Positions 50,060 to 61,000 of a stretch of DNA of 64,000 bases are shown in pieces. The position numbers and the translations under genes were made by a program. Numbering within the stretch: the first letter of the stretch is position 1; each line of letters starts with the position of its first letter. The stretch covers positions 62,001-126,000 of the forward strand of contig JANSYR010000017.1 in assembly GCA_024742285.1 (NCBI GenBank). The letters run 5' to 3'. The notes under the pieces were generated by a model. It ran no database searches. It saw only the letters and a list, made by a program, of their open reading frames with translations, and was not told the DNA's origin. This DNA is from a bacterium (GTDB taxonomy: Bacteria; Myxococcota_A; UBA9160; UBA4427).

Positions 50060-53000
50060 TTGCGCATCAAGAGTCTCCAGCTCCACGGATTCAAGTCGTT
50101 CGTCGACCGCACGGTCTTCAGCTTCGATGACGGCATGACCTGCGTCGTCGGACCGAACGGCTGCGGCAAGTCGAACGTCGTCGACGCCATCAAGTGGGTG
50201 ATGGGCGAGCAGTCGGCCCGCAAGCTCCGCGGCAAGGGCATGGACGACGTGATCTTCGCCGGCTCGGAGAACCGCCCGCCGATCGGCATGGCCGAGGTCT
50301 GCCTGACCTTCGACAACCGCGATGGCCAGGCCCCCGCCGCGTACGCGGCGTACAGCGAGATCGAGATCTCGCGCCGCCTCTACCGCTCGGGGGAGTCCGA
50401 GTACCTGATGAACAAGGCGCCCGCGCGCCTGAAGGACGTCCACGATTTCTTCCGGGACACCGGGATCGGTCTGCGTGGCTACACGATCGTCGAGCAGGGC
50501 AAGGTCGCCGAGATCGTCTCTTCGAAGCCGGAGGATCGGCGAGGGCTGATCGAGGAAGCAGCCGGGATCGGCAAGTACAAGGCGCGCAGGAGAGAGGCCG
50601 AGAGCAAGATGCGCTCGACCGAACAGAACCTGACGCGCGTGAACGATGTCCTGAACGAGATCCGTCGCCAGATCACCAGTCTCGAGCGCCAGGCGAAGAA
50701 GGCCGCGCGCTACAAGCGTCTCCAGGAGACCCAGCGCGTGCTCGAGCTGTCCCTCGCGGCCGACGAACGCGCGGCACTCCTCGAAGAAGTCGAGCGTGAG
50801 TCCGGATCGCTCGGCACGCTCAAGGATCAGATGACCGCGCTCGAGGCGAATCTCGCCGAGCGCGAGCTCGCTGCCCAGGAACACCGCATCGCCCTGGCGG
50901 AATCGGAGAAGGCCGTCAGCGCGGGCGCCGAGAAGCTCTACGGCCTTCGCAGCGAGATCAAGAACCTCGAAGGTCGAATCGAGCTCGCGCGCCGCGAACG
51001 CGACAACCTCGAGGAGTCGAGCGCCTCCAGAAAGAGCGAGCTCGAGACCCTCAGCGAGCAGCTCGCGACCGCGGAGCAGGAGCACCGCTCGGCCAAGGAA
51101 GAGCTCGAGCAACTCGAGCGCGGTCTCGCCCAGGAGCAGGCCGGGATCGAAGAGGCCGAGCGCGAGGTCCAGGGCGCGCAGGAGGCGCTCCGCGCGCGGG
51201 AGGCGGAGCGCGATGCCAAGAACACGGCCCACGTCGAGCTGCTGACTGCGGTTGCACGAAGCGAGGACAGGATCGCGGGGCTCGGCGACCGGCGCGCCTC
51301 GATCGATCAGCGCATGCGCGGTGTCGACGCCGACGTCGAAGCCCAGCAGACCCAGGCCCTCGAAGCGGGGCGCGAGCAGACGAGCCTCGAGGAGGGGCTG
51401 CGCAACCTGCTCGCCGACCGGGACCGCCTGCAAGATCAGCTACGCGAGGCGATGCGCGCGCACGAAGAGGCGAAGGAGGGCCTCGCGGCGGCGACCGAAG
51501 CCGCACAGGAGGCGGTCAAGACCGCGCAGACGAGCCAGGCTCGCTACGACTCGCTGCGCGAGGTCGTCGAGGGTCGTCAGGACATCGGTGCCGGCGCACG
51601 TCATCTCCTGAGCGGCGGACAGGAGGCCGCGGATCGCTACGGCCTGCGCGGCCTCGTCCGTGAGCTCCTCGAAGCCGACCCCGAGGTCGAGCGCGCGGTC
51701 GAGGCGGTCCTCGCCGACCGCGCCGAGGCGATCGTGATCGACGAGAGCCGAGGCGCACTCGCCGCTCTGGAGGCGCTCCGGCGGGACGAGGCCGGGCGCG
51801 GCGTCTTCGTCGTCCAGCGCGCCCAGCCCGAGGTGCCCGCCGGTCTCGTTCCGCTCGGCGATCCGCTCCTCAAGCGAGTGCGCCCGCGAGCGGGCAGCGA
51901 GGGCGTGGCCCGCTCGCTGCTCGGCGACGTCTACCTGATCGATCGCCTCGAGCAGGCCTTCGAACACTTCGGGACGGGGCGTCTTCCGGCGACCTTCGTG
52001 ACGCCGAGAGGTGACCTCGCGACACCGGATGGTGTCGTTCAGGGCGGCGGCGACTCGTCGGCGAGCGGCATGCTGACCCGCGCGCGCGAGGTGCGCGAGC
52101 TCGAGGTCGAGGTCGCGCGCTTCGATCAGGTCGCCGAGCAGAAGCGGGCGGCCCAGGAAGCCGCCGAGGACCGGCTCGCCAAGGCGAGCGAGGAGCTCGA
52201 GAACCTTCGCAACCGACATCACACGGCCGCCCTCGCGGTCGCGAACCACGAGAAGGACCTCGAGCGCTCGACCGAGAAGGTGAAGCGGATCGGTGAGGCT
52301 CAGCAGACGCGGACCGCCGAACGCTCCGATCTGCTCGCCGAGCAGGAAGCCGTCGGCGAGGAACTCGAGACGCTGACCCGGCAGCTCGAGGATCGCCGTC
52401 AGGAGCGCGAGGCGAGCCAGCGGGCCGTCGACGCGATCGGTCTCCAGATCAGCAGCGCCGGCCGGGAGCTCTCACGCCGCGAGAGTCGGGTCGCCGAGCT
52501 TCGCGTCGCCTACCGCGCCCGCGACGAGCAACGACTCCGGCTCCGGGAGACGGCGACCCGCGCCGAACAGTCCGAGCGCGAGACGCGGACCTGGATCGAG
52601 CGCCGCAACGCGGAGATCGAGAACGCGCGGGTCCGCCGCGAGACCCTGCGCGAAGAGATCGAGGAGGCCGAGCACACGCTCGCCGGGCGACTCGAGACCG
52701 AGGAGGTCGCTCGGGTCGAGAGCGACACGCTCCGGGAGAAGTTCGAGGCGATCCAGGCCAAGGTGACCGAGATCGACGACAGTGCCCGCGAGATGCGGGG
52801 GGATCTCGGCGCTGCTCGTGAGAAGACGAGTCAGGCGGAGCTCAAGCTCTCCGAAGCGCGCATGCGCCTCGACCACCAGGCCTCGAGTGTGCGCGAACGC
52901 TGGAGCGTCGAGATCGAGCACTGGAAGCTGCCCACGATCGAGGAGCTCGAAGCGGGCGCGGAGCTCGACACGCGTCCGGCCGCGGACACGGAGACCGCGG

Positions 53001-53848
53001 CGGACGGCGAGGCGGCTTCCGACGGGGCCGAGTCCGACGGCGCGGAGCCCGCCGCGGCGACCGCTCCCAGCGACGCGCTCGCCGCCCGCGGCATGGCCGC
53101 AGACGCAGCCGCCGAAGAGAGCGAGGACGAAGACGAGACGGCGATGAGTCCGGCCGCGGCGCTCCGCGAGGCGAAGCGCAACGTCGAGCTCGCGATGCTT
53201 CCGACCGCGGACCGGAAGCGCGAGGCGGAGAAGGTCCGCAAGTCGCTCCAGTCCCTCGGTGACGTCAACCTCGGCGCGATCGAGGAGCACGAGGAGCTGG
53301 CCGAGCGCTTCCGCTTCCTGTCGGAGCAGAAGGAAGACCTCGAAGGCACGATCCACAACCTTCGCGAGGCGATCAACCGGATCAATCGCACGAGCCGCAA
53401 ACGGTTCCGCGAGACCTTCGATCTCGTGAGCAAGCACTTCTCCGAGAACTTCCCGAGGCTCTTCGGCGGCGGCAAGGCGAGCCTCGAGCTGACCGAATCC
53501 GAGGACATCCTCGAGGCGGGCGTCGACATCATGGCCCAGCCTCCGGGCAAGCGGCTCCAGAACGTGAACCTGCTCTCCGGTGGCGAGAAGACGATGACGG
53601 CCCTGGCGCTCCTCGTCGCGGTCTTCCAGGTCCGGCCGAGCCCGTTCTTCCTCCTGGACGAGGTGGACGCGGCCCTCGACGACGCGAACGTCGGTCGCTT
53701 CAACCAGCTGATCGTCGAGATGGCTCAGCAGAGCCAGTTCCTCGTGATCACGCACAACAAGCGGACGATCGAGGTCGCCGACGTGCTCTACGGCGTGACC
53801 ATGGAGCAGCGCGGCGTTTCGAAGCTCGTGTCGGTGGTGCTCAGCTAG
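50060..53848 (+). CDS. smc: Chromosome segregation protein SMC
   Basis: Condensin ATPase that organises the chromosome. 1262 residues from a TTG giving the standard start RIKSLQLHGFKSFVDRT. Walker A GPNGCGKSN lies at about residue 32; long coiled coils flank a hinge (about 510-670). The C-terminal head has LLSGGEKTMTALALL and FLLDEVDAALDD. About residues 965-1030 form an inserted acidic, alanine-rich, probably disordered stretch just before the conserved SLGDVNLGAIEE motif, making the protein about 80 residues longer than usual. ScpA and ScpB are not in the window. smc-ftsY adjacency is common. Confidence 0.95.
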   Translation: MRIKSLQLHGFKSFVDRTVFSFDDGMTCVVGPNGCGKSNVVDAIKWVMGEQSARKLRGKGMDDVIFAGSENRPPIGMAEVCLTFDNRDGQAPAAYAAYSEIEISRRLYRSGESEYLMNKAPARLKDVHDFFRDTGIGLRGYTIVEQGKVAEIVSSKPEDRRGLIEEAAGIGKYKARRREAESKMRSTEQNLTRVNDVLNEIRRQITSLERQAKKAARYKRLQETQRVLELSLAADERAALLEEVERESGSLGTLKDQMTALEANLAERELAAQEHRIALAESEKAVSAGAEKLYGLRSEIKNLEGRIELARRERDNLEESSASRKSELETLSEQLATAEQEHRSAKEELEQLERGLAQEQAGIEEAEREVQGAQEALRAREAERDAKNTAHVELLTAVARSEDRIAGLGDRRASIDQRMRGVDADVEAQQTQALEAGREQTSLEEGLRNLLADRDRLQDQLREAMRAHEEAKEGLAAATEAAQEAVKTAQTSQARYDSLREVVEGRQDIGAGARHLLSGGQEAADRYGLRGLVRELLEADPEVERAVEAVLADRAEAIVIDESRGALAALEALRRDEAGRGVFVVQRAQPEVPAGLVPLGDPLLKRVRPRAGSEGVARSLLGDVYLIDRLEQAFEHFGTGRLPATFVTPRGDLATPDGVVQGGGDSSASGMLTRAREVRELEVEVARFDQVAEQKRAAQEAAEDRLAKASEELENLRNRHHTAALAVANHEKDLERSTEKVKRIGEAQQTRTAERSDLLAEQEAVGEELETLTRQLEDRRQEREASQRAVDAIGLQISSAGRELSRRESRVAELRVAYRARDEQRLRLRETATRAEQSERETRTWIERRNAEIENARVRRETLREEIEEAEHTLAGRLETEEVARVESDTLREKFEAIQAKVTEIDDSAREMRGDLGAAREKTSQAELKLSEARMRLDHQASSVRERWSVEIEHWKLPTIEELEAGAELDTRPAADTETAADGEAASDGAESDGAEPAAATAPSDALAARGMAADAAAEESEDEDETAMSPAAALREAKRNVELAMLPTADRKREAEKVRKSLQSLGDVNLGAIEEHEELAERFRFLSEQKEDLEGTIHNLREAINRINRTSRKRFRETFDLVSKHFSENFPRLFGGGKASLELTESEDILEAGVDIMAQPPGKRLQNVNLLSGGEKTMTALALLVAVFQVRPSPFFLLDEVDAALDDANVGRFNQLIVEMAQQSQFLVITHNKRTIEVADVLYGVTMEQRGVSKLVSVVLS

Positions 53849-53893
53849 GCGTCCGGGGCAACGGCTGGACCGACCGGACTTCTGGCGGGCGAC

Positions 53894-53910
53894 GGGTTCC
53901 CACGGAACCC
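53894..53910. repeat. Short hairpin between smc and ftsY
   Basis: GGGTTCC, CAC, GGAACCC: a perfect 7-bp stem ending 23 bp before the ftsY ATG. It is followed by TT only, so it may be a weak terminator or a leader structure for ftsY. Confidence 0.4.
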
Positions 53911-53933
53911 TTCGGTGGTAGGCTCCGCGCTCG

Positions 53934-55184
53934 ATGGATCCCAACGCCGCGCTCTACGACCTCACGCTCCTCATGTACGAGCGGCCCGGCTTGATCGTGG
54001 CCGCCGCGCTGCTGACTCCGCTGCTGCTCGGCGTCCTCCTCGACCGACTGGGGTCGCGACCGACCGGGGCGCTCGAAACCACGGCGCGCGCGGAAGAGGC
54101 CGAGGCGACCGCGGAAGCGCCGACCGAGGAGGCGGCGCAGGTGCTCGCGCCGGAGCCGGCGCACGAGAGCCCGGTCGAGCCGGTCTCCACGCCCGTCGAG
54201 CCCGAGCCCAAGCCGGAACCGGTTCCGGAGCCGATCCCCGAACCCGCTCCGGAACCCGAACCGGAGCCGGCTCCGCCGCCTCGTCCGCGACTCCGGGACC
54301 GTCTGCTCCGGACGAGCGAAGCGCTGGTCGGTCGGCTCGGCGGCGTCTTCGGCGGGAGCGCGGTCGAGGGCGAGCTCCTCGACGAGCTCGAGGAGATCCT
54401 CTTCACAGCGGATCTCGGCGTGCAGACGGCGGAGTCGCTCCTCGAACGCGTGCGGAGCGAGGGGCGCGGCCAAGACGGCGCTCGGGTCCGCGAGATCCTG
54501 AAGACGGCGATCGGCGAGAAGCTCGCCGGCGCCCAGCGCACCGAGGATCCCTTCGCGCTGGCATCGAAGCCGCACGTGATCCTGGTGCTCGGCGTGAACG
54601 GCGCAGGCAAGACGACCACGATCGGGAAGCTGGCCGCGCAGCACCAGGCGAAGGGCCGCAAGGTCCTGCTCGGGGCCGGTGACACCTTCCGCGCCGCGGC
54701 GATCGAACAGCTCCAGACGTGGGGCGAGCGGGTCGGCTGCGACGTGATCGCCGGAGAGGCCGGGGGCGACCCGGCGAGCGTGGCCTTCGACACGGTCAAG
54801 GCCGCCGTCGCCCGGGACGTGGACGTCGCGATCATCGATACCGCCGGCCGTCTCCAGACGAAGAAGCCCTTGATGGAGGAGCTCGGAAAGATCGTGCGCG
54901 TGATCGGACGCGACGTGCCCGACGCGCCCCACGAGATCCTCCTCGTTCTCGACTCCAACACGGGGCAGAACGCGATCTCCCAGGCGCGGCTCTTCACCGA
55001 GGTCGCCGACGTGACCGGGCTCGTGCTCACGAAGATGGACGGCACGGCGAAGGGCGGCGTGATCGTCGGACTCGCGGACGAGTTCCGGATTCCGGTGAAC
55101 TTCGTGGGGGTCGGCGAGGGAATCGAAGATCTTCGCGAGTTCGAGGCGGCGGAGTTCGTCGACGCGCTCTTCGGAGAAGGCTAG
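53934..55184 (+). CDS. ftsY: Signal recognition particle receptor FtsY, membrane-anchored form
   Basis: GTPase that docks SRP-ribosome complexes at the inner membrane. 416 residues. A real transmembrane helix (about 18-36, [17 protein letters not shown]) is followed by an acidic, PEP-repeat linker (about 50-120). The N domain comes next, then the G domain from about 215 with [15 protein letters not shown], the insertion box [19 protein letters not shown], and [11 protein letters not shown]. coli FtsY has no such helix but an amphipathic A domain; anchored forms are known in some other phyla. It stands downstream of smc with its own leader. Confidence 0.95.
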   Translation: MDPNAALYDLTLLMYERPGLIVAAALLTPLLLGVLLDRLGSRPTGALETTARAEEAEATAEAPTEEAAQVLAPEPAHESPVEPVSTPVEPEPKPEPVPEPIPEPAPEPEPEPAPPPRPRLRDRLLRTSEALVGRLGGVFGGSAVEGELLDELEEILFTADLGVQTAESLLERVRSEGRGQDGARVREILKTAIGEKLAGAQRTEDPFALASKPHVILVLGVNGAGKTTTIGKLAAQHQAKGRKVLLGAGDTFRAAAIEQLQTWGERVGCDVIAGEAGGDPASVAFDTVKAAVARDVDVAIIDTAGRLQTKKPLMEELGKIVRVIGRDVPDAPHEILLVLDSNTGQNAISQARLFTEVADVTGLVLTKMDGTAKGGVIVGLADEFRIPVNFVGVGEGIEDLREFEAAEFVDALFGEG

Positions 55185-55255
55185 GCCGCAACCGAAGGGC
55201 GCTCTGCGAAGATGTGGACGGGCCTCGGGAGGGCCTGCGGCAGAGGGGAAAGCGC

Positions 55256-56749
55256 ATGGCTGGCTTTGTACTGGCATTGGATCAGGGGACGACGTCTTCG
55301 CGGGCGCTTCTCTTCGACGAGGCCGGGGCGGTCGTCGGGGTCGAGCAATTCGAGTTCCCGCAATCCTTTCCGCAGCCCGGCTGGGTCGAGCACGATCCGC
55401 ACGAGATCTGGGACAGCCAGCTGCGCGCGGCGCGGGGCGTGCTCGAGAAGGCGGGGGTCGCACCGGCCGACATCGCTGCCCTCGGCATCACGAACCAGCG
55501 CGAGACGACCGTCGTCTGGGACCGCAAGACCGGCGAGCCGATCCATCCCGCGATCGTCTGGCAGTCGCGCCAGTCCAGCGGCGTGTGCGACGACCTGCGC
55601 TCGCGGGGCCTCGACGACGAGATCCGCGCGCGGACGGGTCTGTTGATCGATGCGTACTTCTCGGGGACGAAGATCCGCTTCATCCTCGATGCGGTCGACG
55701 GGGCGCAGGCGCGCGCCGAGGCGGGCGAGCTCTGCTTCGGAACGATCGACAGCTGGCTGATCTGGAAGCTGACCGGCGGCCGGGTCTTCGCGACCGAGCC
55801 GTCGAACGCGTCGCGGACGCTCCTCTTCAACATCCACGACGGGAGCTGGGATCCCTTTCTGCTCGACGCGCTGCGGATTCCCGAGGCGATGCTGCCGGAG
55901 GTTCGGGATTCGAGCGGGGCGTTCGGAGAGACGGATCCGGACATCCTCGGTGCGGCGATCCCGATCGCGGGCGTCGCCGGCGATCAGCAGTCGGCGCTCT
56001 TCGGGCAGGGCTGCCTCGAACCCGGTCGCGCGAAGAACACCTACGGCACCGGCTGCTTCCTCTTGATGAACACCGGCGCCGACGCGCCGCGATCCGAAGC
56101 GGGGCTGATCACGACCGTCGCCTGGCGGAGGGAAGGGCGTCTCGAGTACGCGCTCGAAGGATCGATCTTCGTCGCGGGATCGGCCGTCCAATGGCTGCGC
56201 GACGGACTCGAGTTCTTTTCGCAAGCCGCGGAGAGCGAAGCGCTGGCGAAGTCGGTGCCGAACACCGAAGGCGTCTACGTCGTCCCGGCGTTCGTGGGTC
56301 TCGGCGCACCGTACTGGGACGAGGACGCTCGGGGGACCCTCGTCGGCATCACCCGCGGAACGAACCGCGCCCATGTGACCCGCGCGACCCTGGAGTCGAT
56401 CGCGTTCCAGACCCGGGACGTGATGGGCGCGATGGGACAGGACTCGGGGATCGCGCCGCAGGTGCTGCGCGTCGACGGAGGCGCCTGCGAGAACGACTTC
56501 CTCATGCAGTTCCAGGCCGACATCCTCGGGATCACCGTCGAACGCCCCGCCGTCCTCGAGGCGACGGCGATGGGGGCGGCGCGATTGGCCGGGCTGGGTG
56601 TCGGCTTCTGGCGGGATGCGGCGGCGCTGGATGCGGGGGGCGGTGCCTCGACGCTCTTCGAGCCGACCATGTCGGAGGACGAGCGGGAAGCGCGCTATCG
56701 AGGCTGGCTCCGCGCGGTCGAACGCTCGCGGGCGTGGGCGGAAGAATGA
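55256..56749 (+). CDS. glpK: Glycerol kinase
   Basis: Phosphorylates glycerol to sn-glycerol 3-phosphate. 497 residues, normal for the FGGY family. [15 protein letters not shown] forms the ATP loop, [16 protein letters not shown] and [11 protein letters not shown] the glycerol site, [13 protein letters not shown] the second phosphate motif, and [12 protein letters not shown] is typical of GlpK. AGAGGGGA lies before the ATG. It overlaps the following phosphodiesterase by 4 bp; together they could take glycerol and glycerophosphodiesters into phospholipid metabolism. No GlpF or GlpD here. Confidence 0.94.
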   Translation: MAGFVLALDQGTTSSRALLFDEAGAVVGVEQFEFPQSFPQPGWVEHDPHEIWDSQLRAARGVLEKAGVAPADIAALGITNQRETTVVWDRKTGEPIHPAIVWQSRQSSGVCDDLRSRGLDDEIRARTGLLIDAYFSGTKIRFILDAVDGAQARAEAGELCFGTIDSWLIWKLTGGRVFATEPSNASRTLLFNIHDGSWDPFLLDALRIPEAMLPEVRDSSGAFGETDPDILGAAIPIAGVAGDQQSALFGQGCLEPGRAKNTYGTGCFLLMNTGADAPRSEAGLITTVAWRREGRLEYALEGSIFVAGSAVQWLRDGLEFFSQAAESEALAKSVPNTEGVYVVPAFVGLGAPYWDEDARGTLVGITRGTNRAHVTRATLESIAFQTRDVMGAMGQDSGIAPQVLRVDGGACENDFLMQFQADILGITVERPAVLEATAMGAARLAGLGVGFWRDAAALDAGGGASTLFEPTMSEDEREARYRGWLRAVERSRAWAEE

Positions 56750-57495
56750 CGCTCACGGGCGAACGGCCCCTCGTGATCGCGCACCGCGGCGCCTCCGGCG
56801 ACCGACCGGAGAACACCCTGCCGGCCTTCGAAGAGGCGATCGCCCAGGGCGCGGACATGATCGAGACCGATCTGCATCTGAGCCGGGACGGCGTCGTCGT
56901 CATCCATCACGACGCGGGCCTCGAGCGCCTGGGGGAAGCGGGAGAGATCCGCAGCCGGACGGCGGCGGAGCTCGCGGCCCTCGACGCGGCGCCGGGGGAC
57001 CCCGAGACGCTCCGGATTCCGACCCTGCTCGACGTCCTCGAAGGCTTCGCCGAGCGGATCGACTGGAATCTCGAGCTGAAGGTCGGACTCGAGACCCCCT
57101 ACGAGGGGATCGAGGCGCTGGTCCTGTCGGAGGTCGAGGCCCGCGGGCTCCTTCGACGGGTCCTCTTCTCCTGCTTCGACGACGGCGTGCTGGAGCGGCT
57201 GCGCGCCGGCTCGCGGGCCGCGAGGCTCGGCGTGCTCGTTTCCCCGCGGGCACCCGACGACGTCTTCGGGCGGGCGGATCGGGTGGGGGCCGAGGCGATC
57301 CATCCCCACGTCTTCCTCGTGAACGAGGCGCTGGTCGCCGGTGCCCACGAGCGTGGCCTGGCGGTCTACCCCTACACCGCGAACGAGCCCTCCGAGATGG
57401 CGCGTCTGCTCGACCTCGGAGTGGACGGGGTGATCACGAACCACCCGCGGGTGCTCGAAGCGCTCCTCGCGACGCGCGAATTCGCAGCTGAGTAG
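56746..57495 (+). CDS. glpQ: Glycerophosphodiester phosphodiesterase
   Basis: Splits glycerophosphodiesters into glycerol 3-phosphate and an alcohol. 249 residues, no signal peptide, so a cytosolic UgpQ-like form. The GDPD signature is visible: [38 protein letters not shown] and LELK in the middle barrel strand. The C-terminal [12 protein letters not shown] is also typical. The ATGA overlap with glpK supports a shared role in glycerol phosphate supply. Confidence 0.92.
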   Translation: MTLTGERPLVIAHRGASGDRPENTLPAFEEAIAQGADMIETDLHLSRDGVVVIHHDAGLERLGEAGEIRSRTAAELAALDAAPGDPETLRIPTLLDVLEGFAERIDWNLELKVGLETPYEGIEALVLSEVEARGLLRRVLFSCFDDGVLERLRAGSRAARLGVLVSPRAPDDVFGRADRVGAEAIHPHVFLVNEALVAGAHERGLAVYPYTANEPSEMARLLDLGVDGVITNHPRVLEALLATREFAAE

Positions 57496-58006
57496 GCGGC
57501 TTGGCGCCCCTTGCCGCGCATTGCTGCGGGCGGCGCTGGTTGACTTTCAGGGCGCGGTGTCATAGGGTCGCAAGTTCGAAAAACGTTGGACCCGCAGTGA
57601 CTTAGCCGCGTGGCGAAGCGACCGGACTCCCGATCGGCAGGGCCGGGCATGCAGGACGCCCCCGTCCTCCGTCCCACCGATCGAAGGCGAGCCGGAACGC
57701 ACCAGGCCAGGGCCCGACATCGCACTTGTACTGACCGAGGCGGACTCGGGTCGGTGCGTGCCTCTTCTTACGGTTGGCGGTCTTCGGGCCGGTCCGTCGG
57801 GCAGGCGCCACCGCGCGACGCCCAACCCTGCACCCGAACGGGTCCGGGAGGCGTGAGGTCCCTCTCGGTCGACGGCGCGATGAAGGGCCGACGAAGGGCG
57901 AAGTCGCGAAGGGTCGACCGACCGGATGCCGTGTCGCGGCGTCGACGCCAGGAGTGGCGCGCGCGACCCGACACGACAACCCGAGCCAGGAAGGCTGGAT
58001 GCGCAC
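57496..58006 (+). other. 511-bp leader region upstream of gltB
   Basis: No coding sequence was accepted here; an open frame from 57610 runs into gltB but is arginine-rich shadow. The stretch holds the promoter candidate and several GC-rich inverted repeats, among them CCGAG-GCGGA-CTCGG at about 57737. No known riboswitch class was recognised, though the length leaves room for RNA control. Confidence 0.5.
57540..57568 (+). promoter_or_regulatory. Candidate promoter of the gltBD operon
   Basis: TTGACT (5 of 6) and TAGGGT (3 of 6) are separated by 17 bp, 45 bp after the phosphodiesterase stop. If used, transcription would start near 57575 and give a leader of about 430 nt before gltB. Confidence 0.4.
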
Positions 58007-61000
58007 ATGATGCGATACGGACTCCCCCCGAAGCAGGGCCTCTACGACCCCGAACTGGAGCACGATGCCTGCGGCATCGGGTTCGTCGCCAATCTCAAGA
58101 AGCCGGCGAGCCATCTGATCGTGGAGCAGGCCACCGAGATCCTCTGTCGCCTGACCCACCGCGGGGCCGCGGGCGCGGACGAAGCGACCGGTGACGGCGC
58201 GGGCATGCTGATCCAGACGCCCGACAAGTTCCTGCGCAAGGTCGCGGACGCCGCGGGCTTCGGCCTTCCCGAGCTCGGTCGTTATGCCTCCGCCCTCGTC
58301 TTCCTCGCGACCGACCCCGACGAGCGCGCCCGCCAGATCGCGATCGTCGAATCCTGGGTGACCGCCGAGGGCCAGGAATTCCTGGGCTGGCGCGAGGTTC
58401 CGACCGACCCGACCACGATCGGTGAGATCGCCCGGTCGGGCATGCCCGAGATCAAGCAGTTCTTCGTGGGCGCCGCGGACGGACTCGACGAGATGGCTTT
58501 CGAGCGGAAGCTCTACGTGATCCGCCGGCAGATCGAGAACGAGATCGAGCGGCTCGGCTCCGCCTTCCACGTCCCGAGCCTCTCCTCCAAGACGTTCCTC
58601 TTCAAGGGCATGTTCCTCGCCCACCAGACGCCCGAGTTCTTCCCGGACCTGCAGGATCCGGATCTCGAGAGCCGGCTGGCGCTCGTCCATCAGCGCTACT
58701 CGACGAACACGTTCCCGACCTGGGACCTCGCGCAGCCGTTCCGGTACCTCGCGCACAACGGCGAGATCAACACGATCCGCGGCAACCAGAACTGGATGAA
58801 CGCGCGCGAGGGCACGCTCCGTTCGGATCTCTTCGGCGACGACCTGAGGAAGATCTTCCCGGTCATGCGGAACGGCACTTCGGACTCCGCGCGCTTCGAC
58901 AACGCCCTCGAGTTCCTCCATCTCGCCGGCCGTGATCTCCCGCAGTCGATGCTGATGATGATTCCCGAAGCGTGGGAGAACGATCCGACGATGACGGAGG
59001 ATCGTCGGGGCTTCTACGAGTACTACTCCTGCATGATGGAGCCCTGGGACGGCCCGGCCTCCATGTGCTTCTCGAACGGCGACGGCGTCGGCGCGGTCCT
59101 CGACCGCAACGGCCTTCGTCCCTCGCGCTACGTCCTGACCAAGGAAGGCCTCCTGGTGATGGGCTCCGAGGTCGGCACGCTCAAGATCGAGCCCGCCGAC
59201 GTCGAGGAGAAGGGGCGCCTCGAGCCTGGCCGCATGTTCTACGCCGATCTCGACGAGGGCCGCATCGTCCGCGACGAAGAGCTGAAGGACCGCTACATCC
59301 AGCGCCATCCCTTCAAGACCTGGGTCGAGACCCACCAGCTCGAGCTCGGCGACCTCGGTCGGGTCGAAGCGGTGCACAAGCCGAACCCCGAGATCCGGCT
59401 CTCGCTCCAGCAGACCTTCGGATACACCCTCGAGGACATGCGCTTCCTGCTCGCGCCGATGGCGGCGAACGGCAAGGAGGCCCTCGGCTCGATGGGCGAG
59501 GACGCGGCGCTGGCCTGTCTCTCGGACAGGCCGCGGCTGCTCTTCTCCTACTTCAAGCAGAACTTCGCGCAGGTCACGAACCCGGCGATCGACTCGATCC
59601 GCGAGCGCCCGGTCATGACGCTCGATTCGACCCTCGGCGAGGAGAAGAACCTCCTCGACGAGACGCCCGAGCACGCGCAGCTGCTCCGCCTGCACCGGCC
59701 GGTCCTGCGTGACGCCGAACTCGAGGCGATCCGGCAGATCGACAAGCCCGGCTTCAAGAGCGTGACCCTCTCGACGCTGTTCAAGAAGGCGGACGGCGGG
59801 GATGGGCTTCGCGCGGCGATCGAACAGCTCTGCAGCGAAGCCGAGCAGGCGGTGGAAGGCGGCGCGAACATCGTGATCCTCTCGGATCGCGGCGTCTCCC
59901 CCGAGCTCGCGCCGATCCCGTCGCTGCTCGCGACGGGCGCGGTTCACCACCACCTGATCCGCAAGGTCCTGCGCACTCGCTGTGGCCTGATCGTGGAGAC
60001 CGGTGAAGCCCGCGAGGTCGCGCACATGGCGCTCCTCGTCGGCTACGGCGCCGGCGGCATCAACCCCTACCTCGCCTTCGAGACCATCGGCGACATCGTC
60101 GAGTCGGGCACCTTCGTTCCCGACGACCTCGATCCCGCGACCGCCGAGGAGAACTACCTCAAGGCGATCGATCTCGGCCTGCTGAAGATCTTCGCGAAGA
60201 TGGGGATCTCGACCCTGCAGTCCTACCGGGGCGCTCAGATCTTCGAGGCCGTCGGTCTCGGCGAAGAGATCGTGAAGCTCGCCTTCGACGGGACCCACTC
60301 CCGTGTGAAGGGCATCGGCCTCGACGTCCTCGCGCGCGAGGTCGAGATGCGCCACGACCAGGGCTTCCCGGAGAACGAGTACGAGTATCCGGAGCTCGAT
60401 CCCGGCGGTCTCTATCAGTGGCGGCTCCGAGGCGAGCAGCACACCTTCAATCCCGAGAGCGTCTCGAAGCTCCAGCACGCCGTGCGCAACGAGAGCTGGA
60501 AGAGCTTCGAGGAGTACGCGAAGGCGGCCGACGACGACGCGGTCCGCATGCGGACCCTGCGCGGTCTGCTCGAGTTCAACTTCGACCAGGACCCGGTCCC
60601 GCTCGAGGAAGTCGAGCCGGTGGAAGACATCGTCGTGCGCTTCTGCACCGGCGCCATGTCCTACGGCTCGATCTCGGCCGAGGCCCACGAGACCCTCGCG
60701 ATCGCGATGAATCGGATCGGCGGGCGCTCGAACACGGGCGAAGGCGGCGAAGATCCGAAGCGCTGGACGCCGGATCCGAACGGAGACCTCCGCCGTTCGA
60801 AGATCAAGCAGGTCGCGTCGGGTCGCTTCGGCGTCACGAGCGCCTACCTCGTGAACTCCGACGAGATCCAGATCAAGATCGCCCAGGGTGCCAAGCCCGG
60901 GGAGGGCGGCGAGCTGCCCGGTCACAAGGTCGACCAGATCATCGCGGACACGCGCTACTCGACGCCGGGCGTGGGCCTGACGTCGCCGCCGCCGCACCAC

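Noticed and set aside
53894-53910. Intrinsic terminator after smc
   Set aside because: The stem is perfect but short and lacks a T-run; kept only as a hairpin.
57610-58194. 194-codon open frame before gltB
   Set aside because: Arg-rich, no ribosome site, overlaps the gltB amidotransferase domain in another frame.
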